From Paracoccus contaminans (GTDB lineage: Bacteria > Pseudomonadota > Alphaproteobacteria > Rhodobacterales > Rhodobacteraceae): 64,000 nt of DNA. The notes below the pieces were generated by a model. That model searched no databases and was not told where the DNA came from. It worked only from the letters and a program-made list of their open reading frames with translations. The stretch's first letter is position 1; each line of letters opens with the position of its first letter. Below are positions 35,605-54,434 of this stretch, in pieces. The DNA is taken from contig NZ_CP020612.1 in NCBI RefSeq assembly GCF_002105555.1, positions 833,001-897,000 on the forward strand. The letters run 5' to 3'. A program made the position numbers and the translations under genes.

Positions 35605-35963
35605 GGGCGGGCGCTCGGTTCGGCCAGCGAGCCATCAGGATCGCGGCAAGCAGGGCTTTCGCCCGCGCCAGGCGCGCCGTGGCGGGCCGCCGCGAAGCCA
35701 CGGGCGGCGGGATGCGCCGCGGCCGCGGCCGGGATGGCGGTGCGGGCAAGGCACAGGGCGCTGCGCCCTGGCCTTGCCGGATCGCGGGCCAGCGCCGCCC
35801 GGACATCCGTCCCGTGCCTGTCCGGCTGCCGATCGGCGGGGCGATCGGCAAGGCCCGCCCCGCAGGCGATCGCCCCGGCCTCGGGCGCCTCGCCATGCAG
35901 GGCGCCCGGCCGCGCCCGGCCGGCGCCATGGATCACCCGATGATCAGGGCCGGCACGCCCCAT
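35601..35963 (-). CDS. Unknown 120-residue ORF between sqdB and sqdD
   Basis: An Ala/Arg/Pro-rich 120-residue frame whose start overlaps the sqdB stop (TGATG) and whose stop overlaps the sqdD start (ATGA). Codon choice in this frame is GC3-biased like its neighbours, and it fills the gap exactly, so it is probably translated. No family is recognised: no signal peptide, no membrane helix, one weakly helical region (DVRAALARDPARPGRSALCL). It could also be a decayed or frameshifted gene kept for coupling. Confidence 0.45.
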   Translation of the reverse strand: MGRAGPDHRVIHGAGRARPGALHGEAPEAGAIACGAGLADRPADRQPDRHGTDVRAALARDPARPGRSALCLARTAIPAAAAAHPAARGFAAARHGAPGAGESPACRDPDGSLAEPSARP

Positions 35964-37177
35964 CAGACCGCCTTGAGCCGCTTGCCCTCGGGGTCGTGAT
36001 CGACCCGGCGGGCGATGTCGCGCGTCCAGGCGGACACCGCAGGCACGCGGCTGCGATCGATGCGGTGGGCATATTTGCGCGCCACGTCCACCACCTCGGC
36101 CAGCAGGCCCTCCTGCAGGGTGGTAGGGTTCAGCCCCAGCGAGAGGAACTGGTCGTTGGTCACGATCAGCTCGTTCTCGTCGGCCTCCTTGCGGGGGTTG
36201 GGCAGGAACTTGACCTCGGCCCCGGCCATGCGGGCAACCAGCTGCGCCAGGTCGCGCACCCGGTGGGTTTCCGTCATCTGGTTGAAGATGCGCACGCGCT
36301 CGCCGGCCTTGGGCGCATCGCCCAGCGCCAGTTCGATGCAGCGCACGCAGTCCTGCAGGTGGATGAAGGCGCGCGTCTGCCCGCCCGTGCCGTGGACGGT
36401 CAGCGGATAGCCGATCGCCGCCTGGATGAGGAAACGGTTCAGCACCGTGCCGTAATCGCCGTCATAGTCGAAGCGGTTGATGAGCTGTTCGTGCCGGCGC
36501 GTCTGGTCGGTATGGGTGCCCCAGACGATGCCCTGATGCAGGTCGGTGATGCGCAGCCCGTCATTCTGGGCATAGAACTGGAACAGGATCTGATCGAGCG
36601 ATTTGGTCATGTGATAGACCGAACCGGGGCGGGTGGGATAGAGGATCTGCTGCGCCCTCTTGCCCGAAGGGGTGTCGATCTCGACATCCAGATAGCCTTC
36701 GGGGATCGGCGCGCCGACGCTGGAATAGCCATAGACGCCCATCGTCCCCAGATGGACCAGATGCGCGTCGATGCCGGTTTCCACCAGCGCCGCCAGGATG
36801 TTGTGCGTCGCATTGACGTTGTTATCGACGGTATAGACCTTGTGGCGGTCGGTCTTCATCGAATAGGGCGCGGCGCGCTGTTCGGCGAAATGGATCACGG
36901 CGTCGGGGCGGTATTCGGCGAACCACTGCTTCACCCGCTCGTACTCCTTGGCAAGGTTCAGCAGGTGGAAATGGATCGTGTTGCCGCTTTCCTGTTTCCA
37001 GATGCGGCAGCGTTCCTGGATCGAATCCATCGGGGTCAGCGACTGCACGCCCAGTTCGGTGTCGATCCAGCGGCGCGACAGGTTGTCGAGGATATGAACC
37101 TCGTGCCCCAAGGCAGACAGGTGCAGCGAAGTGGGCCATCCCACAAAGCCGTCACCGCCAAGAACCGCGATCCGCAT
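35963..37177 (-). CDS. sqdB: UDP-sulfoquinovose synthase SqdB
   Basis: SqdB converts UDP-glucose and sulfite to UDP-sulfoquinovose, the sugar donor for the sulfolipid SQDG. The 404-residue SDR-type enzyme has GGDGFVGWPTSLHLSALGHE at the N-terminus, the specific RRWIDTELGVQSLTPM region, VIHFAEQRAAPYSMKTDR, LGTMGVYGYS, the catalytic YHMTK and GIVWGTHTDQT, all distinctive of SqdB rather than of ordinary UDP-glucose epimerases. It is the first gene of the operon; its promoter should lie in 37178-37346. Confidence 0.95.
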   Translation of the reverse strand: MRIAVLGGDGFVGWPTSLHLSALGHEVHILDNLSRRWIDTELGVQSLTPMDSIQERCRIWKQESGNTIHFHLLNLAKEYERVKQWFAEYRPDAVIHFAEQRAAPYSMKTDRHKVYTVDNNVNATHNILAALVETGIDAHLVHLGTMGVYGYSSVGAPIPEGYLDVEIDTPSGKRAQQILYPTRPGSVYHMTKSLDQILFQFYAQNDGLRITDLHQGIVWGTHTDQTRRHEQLINRFDYDGDYGTVLNRFLIQAAIGYPLTVHGTGGQTRAFIHLQDCVRCIELALGDAPKAGERVRIFNQMTETHRVRDLAQLVARMAGAEVKFLPNPRKEADENELIVTNDQFLSLGLNPTTLQEGLLAEVVDVARKYAHRIDRSRVPAVSAWTRDIARRVDHDPEGKRLKAV

Positions 37178-37346
37178 CTCTGGACTTCCTTTCTTTCGGG
37201 CGCCTGCGGCCAGTTACCCTGTCCGGTGCGCGCTGTCGAATGAACATATGGCGGCAGGGTGACGCTTTTGCGAAGCCGCGGGCCAAGGCACAGCGGCAGG
37301 GCCGGGCGGCGGCCATGCGCCGCGCCCCGGCCCCGCCTTGCGCCGA

Positions 37347-47671
<10,325 letters not shown>

Positions 47672-48124
47672 CCGCGGGATCGGCGCGGCGCGGGCGGCGC
47701 GCCGCGCCTTTGGCGGACGGCCGGGGCGCCTTGGCAAAGGGCCGGCAGGGCGCATTGGGGCAAGGCGCCGCTCGGCAGCGCAGGATGCAGCACTGCCGGG
47801 GCCGAGCTGGAACGCCCCGCGCCTCAAGGCATGCCCCTGGCAGCCGCCCAGCCCCGCCGCCCCTGCGCGCCGCCCTCTGGCCGGCTGATCCCGCCCTGAT
47901 GCGGCCGGCTGCTGCCCCTGCCCCGCGATCCGAGCCGAGGCAAGCCTTTGCGCATTTTGCTTGGCGGGGGCCGCAAGGCCTTTCCCTGGACCAAAGGGGG
48001 CCTGTCAGGGGCAGGCCGCGAGGTTCCGCCTGCCACATGGCAGAAAACCGCTCACGCCCTTGCTGCGGATGTGCAATAAGACCGCGCCAAAGGTCGGGCG
48101 CGTGACAGCAGAAGGGCAAGCGAT
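47672..48124. other. 453-bp intergenic region after the cyclic glucan synthase gene
   Basis: It contains the hairpin terminator at 47682-47711 and no convincing gene. The last 60 bp are slightly richer in A/T and end in an AGAAGGGCAAGCGAT stretch that serves as the ribosome binding site for the gene at 48125. Confidence 0.5.
47682..47711 (+). terminator. Terminator hairpin of the cyclic glucan synthase gene
   Basis: GGCGCGGCGC (47682-47691) and GCGCCGCGCC (47699-47708) form a perfect 10-bp stem with a 7-nt loop, followed by TTT. It starts 10 nt after the stop codon. Confidence 0.6.
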
Positions 48125-49312
48125 ATGGCATTCACCGGCGAGACGATCGCGGCCATGACCCAGGACGCCTCCCCCGAGATGGCCGTCCTGCTTGCCGCCA
48201 GCCGCCCCTCCGCAGACCGCGCGCCCGCGCCCCATCCTATCCCCCGACAGGCTGGCGGCGCGCCCCGTCCAGTCGATCCGGACCTGCTGTTCGAACTGGC
48301 GCGGCTGAACAAGATGCTGGGCGTCCTGCCGCTTTCCCCGGCTGCCCTGCCGCCCGGCTGCGCCGGGCTGGCGCCCCGGCTGCTGCAGGTTCATCTGCAG
48401 ACCATGTCCATGAACCGCCGGGTCATGGCCGTGACGGCCGAGGTGGTGCAGGCCCTTGCCGGCATCAGGGTGGTGGTCCTGAAAGGACCGTTCCAGCAGC
48501 AGGCGCTGCATGGCAATGCCGCGCGGCGGCCGTCGGGTGACATCGATCTGTTCGTGGCACCGGCGGACCGCGCCCGCGCCGCTGCGCGGCTGCGCGATCA
48601 CGGCTTTGCCCCGACCGAGGAGGACCGCGCCCTGTGGTGGATCCGCTTTCTGGGCGAGCAGCACTTTCAGCGCGCCGCCGACGGGGCCGTCGTTGACCTG
48701 CATCATCGCCTGCAGCAGGTCGGCCTGCCCGCCTGGCGCCGGTCGGGGGAGGTGCTGGCGCGCGCGGTTAGCCTGGCCCATGACGGTCAGGCGGTTCCGG
48801 TTCCCTCGGCGATTGACGGTTGCCTGCTTCTGGGCGTGACGCTGGCCAAGGCGCTGCTGGCGCATGAGCCTTGCGGCTGGGCCGCGGCCGAGTTGGCGCA
48901 TGCCATAGCGCAGCTGCCGCCAGCCGACTGGCCGCGGCTGTGGCAGGCGGCAAAAGGCGCGGGGCAGGACCGGACACTGGCACTGGGGCTGGCGCTTGCC
49001 GCGGCATGCTGCGGCCCGCTGCGCCGCGCGGATGGCAGCCCGGCCGAGCCGGGGGCTCCGGTCCTGCGCGGGATGCCGCGCGATGCGGCGCTGCTGCGCG
49101 ACCTGGTGTTCCAGCCCTGGCGCCGCCCCCAGGAGGCGCTGCGCCGGCGGCAGATGCTGCTGATGCTGGCACAGGGTCGGCCGCATGTGGCGGCGGTCGA
49201 AAGCGCGCGCGCCCTCGCCTCGCCCCTGGTTCTGAACCGCCTCATGCGGCAGGGCGGCGCGGCCGGCCAGCCCGCCGGGGATGCAGGCGACCAATCGGGC
49301 GCCGGGGCGTGA
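48125..49312 (+). CDS. Nucleotidyltransferase-fold family protein (NTP_transf_5 type)
   Basis: A 395-residue protein with VVLKGPFQQQALHGNAARRP followed by SGDIDLFVAPADRARAAARL (the G-D-x-D-L of the nucleotidyltransferase fold, at about 139-143), then ADGAVVDLHHRLQQVGLPAW and helical C-terminal regions. This matches the uncharacterised nucleotidyltransferase family found in polysaccharide clusters and in some lasso-peptide clusters. Substrate unknown. Here it opens the exopolysaccharide region and lies about 12 kb from the lasso-type genes at the right end. Confidence 0.75.
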   Translation: MAFTGETIAAMTQDASPEMAVLLAASRPSADRAPAPHPIPRQAGGAPRPVDPDLLFELARLNKMLGVLPLSPAALPPGCAGLAPRLLQVHLQTMSMNRRVMAVTAEVVQALAGIRVVVLKGPFQQQALHGNAARRPSGDIDLFVAPADRARAAARLRDHGFAPTEEDRALWWIRFLGEQHFQRAADGAVVDLHHRLQQVGLPAWRRSGEVLARAVSLAHDGQAVPVPSAIDGCLLLGVTLAKALLAHEPCGWAAAELAHAIAQLPPADWPRLWQAAKGAGQDRTLALGLALAAACCGPLRRADGSPAEPGAPVLRGMPRDAALLRDLVFQPWRRPQEALRRRQMLLMLAQGRPHVAAVESARALASPLVLNRLMRQGGAAGQPAGDAGDQSGAGA

Positions 49313-49661
49313 CAAGCCCTCTGCCCCGCCGGCGAGGGCCGCATGACGGCCGCATGCCCCCTTGCCCGTCAGGACAGGGCGGCTAGCGGCGGGAACAAGC
49401 CCGCGCATCCACCTCCCAGCCTTTCTTGTGATGGCCTTGGGCGCAAGGCACCCGCACCCCCCGCCCCGAATCATCCGGGCGGCATTGCCAGATCATTGCA
49501 GGATACCGGCCTTGCCGCACCCACGTAATTCAACCTCCGAGGGAATTGCGCCCCGCCCAAATCAACAAATAGGATCGCGCTTTCTGAAAACCTGTCCATA
49601 AGACCAGATTGACCATCCGGCCGCCATTCTGCCTTTAAGCAGTGTGTAGCGGGAAAGTGCG
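49313..49661. other. 349-bp intergenic region upstream of a glycosyltransferase gene
   Basis: No gene is seen. The right half (about 49500-49661) is clearly richer in A/T than its surroundings (for example AAATCAACAAATAGGATCG) and is the likely promoter of the gene at 49662. No terminator is clear after 49312. Confidence 0.4.
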
Positions 49662-50666
49662 ATGAACCGAACGGTCGATCTTTTCTATCACGGCTATGAA
49701 ATAAAGGCGCTGGACCGTCCATTGGGCCGGATGCAGTCGAACATGCATCTGGCGGCTCGCACGATTTACCGGCATGTCCGGGGCCGCCAGCTTTACACGG
49801 GATTCTATACGGCCTTCACAAACCTGCGCCGCGGGCTGGAAGCAGTCGGCGTCGATGTCCGGATCAACGATTTTTCCCATGCCCGGCGCAATCCGCGCAT
49901 GCCGATCGGCATTTGCGGCTTTCCAGGGGTATTCGAAAAGGTCACCCTGCCCAATCCGGCGGTGTTCGGCCCCGGTTACGTGCCCCCTGCCGACCAGATC
50001 GAAGCCGTCACCGGCAAATGCAACATCGCGATCTTCACCCAGCCTTCGGAATGGCCCTGCGCGGCCCTGCGCCCGGCCCTGGGCGACCGGATCCAGCCAT
50101 TGTTCGCCCCCATCATCCTTGATCGCTGGCCGGATGTCTCGGCGGCGCCAAAGACGCATGATGTGCTGATCTATGACAAGATCCATTGGCACAGGGATGA
50201 GCTGGTCCCCCGGATCAGCGACCGGCTGAAGCAGCATTTCAAGGAAAAGGGGCTCAGCTTTCACGGCCTGCGCTATGGCAGCCACAGATCCAGGGACTTT
50301 CGGGCCGCCCTCAAGGCATCCCGCGCGGTGGCATTCCTTTCACATCATGAAACTCAGGGCTTGGCCTATCAGGAAGCCATGGCCTCCGGGCTTCCGGTAT
50401 TTGTCTGGAACGAAGGTAAATTCATGGATCCGCAGGATCAGCAGACTACAGGGATCAGCCCGGCGGTGTCATCGGCGCCCTATTTCGACGAACGCTGCGG
50501 CATGATGTTCACCGAGACAGACATCGAGACATCCTTTGACGAATTCTGGAATTCCCGCCAGCGGTTCCGCCCGCGGGAATTCGTCTCCGAGGTTCTCAGC
50601 CCCCAGCAATGCGCGCGCATCTACCTCGCGCTGCTGGATCGTGCGGCGCAATGGGGGCCGCGCTGA
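49662..50666 (+). CDS. Putative glycosyltransferase of the exopolysaccharide region
   Basis: A 334-residue cytoplasmic protein starting MNRTVDLFYHGYEIKALDRP. The C-terminal half has a GT-B, group 1-like nucleotide-sugar region: ALKASRAVAFLSHHETQGLA followed by YQEAMASGLPVFVWNEG (the E-A-M-A-x-G-x-P pattern of GT4 enzymes). The N-terminal half is less typical. It probably adds a sugar to the exopolysaccharide repeat unit. Its base composition is lower in GC than most neighbours, which suggests a separate history. It converges with the RTX/GH16 gene, 18 nt apart. Confidence 0.75.
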   Translation: MNRTVDLFYHGYEIKALDRPLGRMQSNMHLAARTIYRHVRGRQLYTGFYTAFTNLRRGLEAVGVDVRINDFSHARRNPRMPIGICGFPGVFEKVTLPNPAVFGPGYVPPADQIEAVTGKCNIAIFTQPSEWPCAALRPALGDRIQPLFAPIILDRWPDVSAAPKTHDVLIYDKIHWHRDELVPRISDRLKQHFKEKGLSFHGLRYGSHRSRDFRAALKASRAVAFLSHHETQGLAYQEAMASGLPVFVWNEGKFMDPQDQQTTGISPAVSSAPYFDERCGMMFTETDIETSFDEFWNSRQRFRPREFVSEVLSPQQCARIYLALLDRAAQWGPR

Positions 50667-50684
50667 CGCGGCCGCGCCGGTCGT

Positions 50685-53600
50685 TCACGGCTGTGCCGTG
50701 ACCTGCGTGAAATAGAAATTGGTCGGCTTCAATGCCGCTAGCTTGACATTCTTCAGCCGCAGCATCTGATCGCGCGCCAGGCGGATCAGCACGTCGGCTC
50801 CGGCCTGCACCGACCAGGCCAGCACATCGTCGAAATGGCGGAAGTGAAACCCGACCAGATGCACCTTGTCGTCACCCGACAGGTCCAGGATGGTGTCATT
50901 GCCCATGCCGCGGCGGATGACAAAGGTATCGACCCCGGCCCCGCCCTTGAGCACATCGTTCCCCTCGCGCCCGTCCAGCTCGTTATATTGCGCGGCGCTG
51001 CCTTCCAGATAGTTGTCGGCACTGTTGCCGGTCAGCCAGCGGCTCCAGTCCCCGCCCAGGCGGGCCTTCTGCTCGCCCGGCTTCAGCGTGGTGGACCAGT
51101 CCCACTTCACGGCCGCGCCTGCCCCGTCCATGTCCGAGAACTGCGCCGATCCCGGATCGCCCTGGGGCATGGGCGCCAGATCGTGCCCGCGCGGGCGCTG
51201 CCAGACGCGCACATGGTCGATGCGCATGTCGGTATGCTCGGCATCGCTGAAGGTCTGACGCCCGGTGCTGCCGCCCCAGCCGCCGACCGCGACATTGGCC
51301 AGCATGTACATCGGCTTCTTGCAGTCCTCGGGGGTGGCAGTGCGGAACACCTCGACCCCGTCGAAATACCAGACCATTTCCTCGGGGCCCCAGTCGAAGC
51401 CGTAAAGATGCATGCCGTCCGCCGTATCGCCGACCAGCGTGCCCTGGCCGGTGCCGACATGCTTGCCGCTGTCCTGGGTGTGGGCAGAGCTGTGCAGCAC
51501 GTTAGTGTTGACCGACAGCACCTCGAAGATGTCCAGCTCGGGCGGCCACTGCCCGTCGATCGACAGCAGCCACCAGGCCGGCCACAGCCCGTCGCCCCTG
51601 GGCAGTTCGGCCCGCATCTCGAAATACCCGTACTGGACGGAAAAGCTCTGCTCGGTGGTCAGTGCGCCCGACAGATAGGGCTTGTTCTCGACCTGGCCCA
51701 GCAGCGCCTCGGGCGTTTCCGACACGTGGATCGACAGCACGCCGTCCTTGACGGCAAAGGGGTCGAGGCCCAGCCCCTTGTAGTCGGGATCGACGTAAAG
51801 CTGCTGCTCGCCGTTGGAATCGAGCGTGCGGTTGCCGTAGTAATAGACCGGACGCCACAGCCCGGCCGGATTGGCCTTGCTGCGCAGATCCAGGCGGTCG
51901 AAATTTTCGGCGAACAGCAGGGTCATCCCCGAAGGGTCGGGCGCAAAGCTGGCCATGTTGGCCGGCACCAGCGCGGCCCGGTCAACGCCCCGCAGGGTCA
52001 GCGTCTGGCCCGGCCGCAGCTGAAAGACCAGGTCCGCGCCGGACTGCCGGGCCAGCGCCATCACCTCGAGAAAGCTGCGAAAGCCAAAGCCGGTCAGGCG
52101 CAGGACATCGCCCCCCGCGCCGGGGGTGAAATCGGTGATGACATCGTTGCCCTCGCCCGCATCGACGATGAAATGGTCGCGCCCCGCGCCCCCTGTCAGG
52201 GTGTCGTCGCCCCCCTCGCCGTTCAGGAACTGCGTTCCGGTGCCGCCCCCGCGCAGCTGGTTGGCCAGCCTGTTGCCCTGCAGATAAAGCGCCTCGCCCG
52301 TGGCCTCGTTCGACACGGTGCCGTTCTCGACCTCGTCGGGCAGGGTATAGTTCATCCAGGTGACGACGCTGTCGATGCCCCCGCCCGCCGCCTCGATCAC
52401 GCGGCCGCGCGAATTCTTGATGTAATAGGTGTCGTCACCCGCCCCGCCCGCCAGCTTCTGGACATCTCCGCTGTGGTAAAGGACATCCTTGCCGGCGGTT
52501 CCGTTCAGGGTGGCGGGCGCCGTGCCGCCCAGGATGAAGCTGTCGGCTGTCAGGCTGGCAAGGGGGATGTCCTTGAGGGTGACGAAGTCGCGCTCCTCGA
52601 TCCAGATGCGCACATCGGCGCCGCGCTGCTCGGCCCGCGCCAGAACCTCGGCGCCGCTTTCAAAGCCATAGTTCCGCAGGTCCAGCCGATCCCCGGCGGC
52701 GGCGTTGAAATCGGTGATGACATCGCCCTTGTCGCCCAGGGCAATGACGAAACGATCCGCGCCCGCACCCCCGGTCAGCGTATCCTGCCCGCCAAGGCCG
52801 GTCAGCGTGTCGGCGCCCGCACCGCCCGTCAGCGTATCGGCGCCAGCCGTGCCGGTCAGGACCAGCGGCTCGGGAACGGGCTGGGGCACCGGCTGGGACG
52901 GGGCGGGCGCCACGACATCCTCGAACACCATGCCCGCGGCGGCCAGCCGCGCTGGCGTCATGTTCTTCAACGTCAGCGTCTGACCGTCGGTCAGCGGCAG
53001 AACCAGATCGGCGCCCGAGGGGCGCGCCGCGGCGATCACCGCCTCGGGCCTGTCATAGGGCAGGCCCACGAACTTCAGCACGTCACCGTTGAAATCCATC
53101 ACCACATCCGATCCCTGCCCCGCCCGGATGACAAAGACATCGGCGCCCTTGCCCCCGATCAGGGTATCGTCGCCCGCCCCACCGTCGATCGTCTGCGCGC
53201 CCGCGCCGCCGGTCAGGCGGTTGTTCAGCGCATTGCCGGCCAGGATATGCACATCCTCGCCGATCACAGAGCCGTTCTCGACATTGTCGGGCAGGACCAA
53301 GTCGAACGCGGCGACGATCGAATCGGTGCCCTGCCGGGGCTTTTCGGCCACTGTATCGGCAGCAGAGCGAGGGTAATAGGTATCGTTCCCGCCGCCTCCG
53401 GCCAGAATGACGGCCGGCCCCTCTGCCCTGCGCATGGTGTCATTGCGGTCGGTGCCGATCAGGCTGGCGGCCGGGGCGCCGGCGCGCGCCGCCGTCGCCG
53501 CGGGCACCGGATCGGCATGCGGCGCGGGGACGAAGCGGATCGAGGCGCAGGCCGCCAGCGATTCGAGCGTGAGGTTGACGAAGGTCACAACCTCGCCGCG

Positions 53601-54095
53601 CTCCAGTTCCACGACCAGGTCTGGCCCTGCCTGAACCGCCCGTTCAAGCATCTGCGCGAGGGATGCCAGCCGATACCCATGCAGCTCCAGCCTGTCCGTC
53701 GCGGGGTCGAAATCCAGGATACGGTCCGCGCCCTCGCCTTCCCGCAGGATGAAGACGTCATTCCCACCGCCGCCGGACAGGATGTCGTTGCCCGCGCCGC
53801 CGTCCAGCGTGTCGGGACCGGGCGATCCCTCAAGCATGTTGTCCAGCGCATTGCCCGCCCCCCTCGCCGGTGCCGTCAGCCGCAGATTCTCGACATTGGC
53901 CGGAAGGACGGTGTCCTGGGCGGTGATGATGGTGTCCACCCCCGCGTCGGCTGCCTCGCTGACCAGCTGGCCGGGGCCGACGTGATAGACATCGTCGCCC
54001 GCCCTGCCCATCAGGCAAAGGCCGGTTTCGGGGCGGGGCATGAATTCATCACCGCCAATGGTGCCGGGAACGTTGCGCAGGACGGTATCGGGCAT
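50685..54095 (-). CDS. RTX calcium-binding repeat protein with GH16 glycanase domain (ExsH-like)
   Basis: A 1,136-residue secreted enzyme. The first 700 residues carry several hemolysin-type repeat modules ([71 protein letters not shown]), each followed by an unusual 40-residue unit ending in LTLK/LTLRGV-like text. A GH16 beta-glycanase domain follows (about 720-985) with the catalytic E-x-D-x-x-E in [10 protein letters not shown] at about 852-857. A final RTX module ([20 protein letters not shown]) is at the C-terminus. There is no Sec signal; type I secretion is expected, as for Sinorhizobium ExsH, which depolymerises succinoglycan. ATG 54095 was chosen because upstream codons lack any family feature. 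Confidence 0.88.
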   Translation of the reverse strand: MPDTVLRNVPGTIGGDEFMPRPETGLCLMGRAGDDVYHVGPGQLVSEAADAGVDTIITAQDTVLPANVENLRLTAPARGAGNALDNMLEGSPGPDTLDGGAGNDILSGGGGNDVFILREGEGADRILDFDPATDRLELHGYRLASLAQMLERAVQAGPDLVVELERGEVVTFVNLTLESLAACASIRFVPAPHADPVPAATAARAGAPAASLIGTDRNDTMRRAEGPAVILAGGGGNDTYYPRSAADTVAEKPRQGTDSIVAAFDLVLPDNVENGSVIGEDVHILAGNALNNRLTGGAGAQTIDGGAGDDTLIGGKGADVFVIRAGQGSDVVMDFNGDVLKFVGLPYDRPEAVIAAARPSGADLVLPLTDGQTLTLKNMTPARLAAAGMVFEDVVAPAPSQPVPQPVPEPLVLTGTAGADTLTGGAGADTLTGLGGQDTLTGGAGADRFVIALGDKGDVITDFNAAAGDRLDLRNYGFESGAEVLARAEQRGADVRIWIEERDFVTLKDIPLASLTADSFILGGTAPATLNGTAGKDVLYHSGDVQKLAGGAGDDTYYIKNSRGRVIEAAGGGIDSVVTWMNYTLPDEVENGTVSNEATGEALYLQGNRLANQLRGGGTGTQFLNGEGGDDTLTGGAGRDHFIVDAGEGNDVITDFTPGAGGDVLRLTGFGFRSFLEVMALARQSGADLVFQLRPGQTLTLRGVDRAALVPANMASFAPDPSGMTLLFAENFDRLDLRSKANPAGLWRPVYYYGNRTLDSNGEQQLYVDPDYKGLGLDPFAVKDGVLSIHVSETPEALLGQVENKPYLSGALTTEQSFSVQYGYFEMRAELPRGDGLWPAWWLLSIDGQWPPELDIFEVLSVNTNVLHSSAHTQDSGKHVGTGQGTLVGDTADGMHLYGFDWGPEEMVWYFDGVEVFRTATPEDCKKPMYMLANVAVGGWGGSTGRQTFSDAEHTDMRIDHVRVWQRPRGHDLAPMPQGDPGSAQFSDMDGAGAAVKWDWSTTLKPGEQKARLGGDWSRWLTGNSADNYLEGSAAQYNELDGREGNDVLKGGAGVDTFVIRRGMGNDTILDLSGDDKVHLVGFHFRHFDDVLAWSVQAGADVLIRLARDQMLRLKNVKLAALKPTNFYFTQVTAQP

Positions 54096-54434
54096 GGCAT
54101 TTCTCGATCTTGTGTGAACGCGGCGCAGCCGGGGGATGGCGGCAGGATGCGCGGCGCACAGCAATATTGACGGCCGGTTAACGACGGAAAAACCGCGCGC
54201 GCGTTGCAGGGGGCCAAGGGGTTCGGCCCCTTGCGGTCCGGCCCGCCTCGCAGGACGCTCTCGCTAAGATGAATGACTATTTGGACAGGTTGGGCCGATC
54301 AGCGGTTTCGCGCATGGGGAAAGTTGAGTAAGCGCGCTGAAGGGTCGCCCGTCCGCACAAGCCGGACACGGCCATGCTGTGGCCGCTTTTGGGGAAGGGG
54401 GCGGCTTTGACGATTGCACCGGGTGGAGACGACC
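54096..54434. promoter_or_regulatory. 339-bp divergent region between the RTX/GH16 gene and the exo glycosyltransferase operon
   Basis: No gene is seen. It holds a perfect 7-bp hairpin CAAGGGG-TTCGG-CCCCTTG (54215-54233) and an AT-richer stretch around 54265-54335 (AAGATGAATGACTATTTGGA) that probably contains the promoter of the rightward operon. The leftward promoter should lie in the AT-richer 54160-54195 part. Confidence 0.4.

Noticed and set aside
50835..54170. A 1,111-codon plus-strand frame opposite the RTX/GH16 gene
   Set aside because: The minus strand encodes clear RTX repeats and a GH16 catalytic site; the plus frame has no coherent content.
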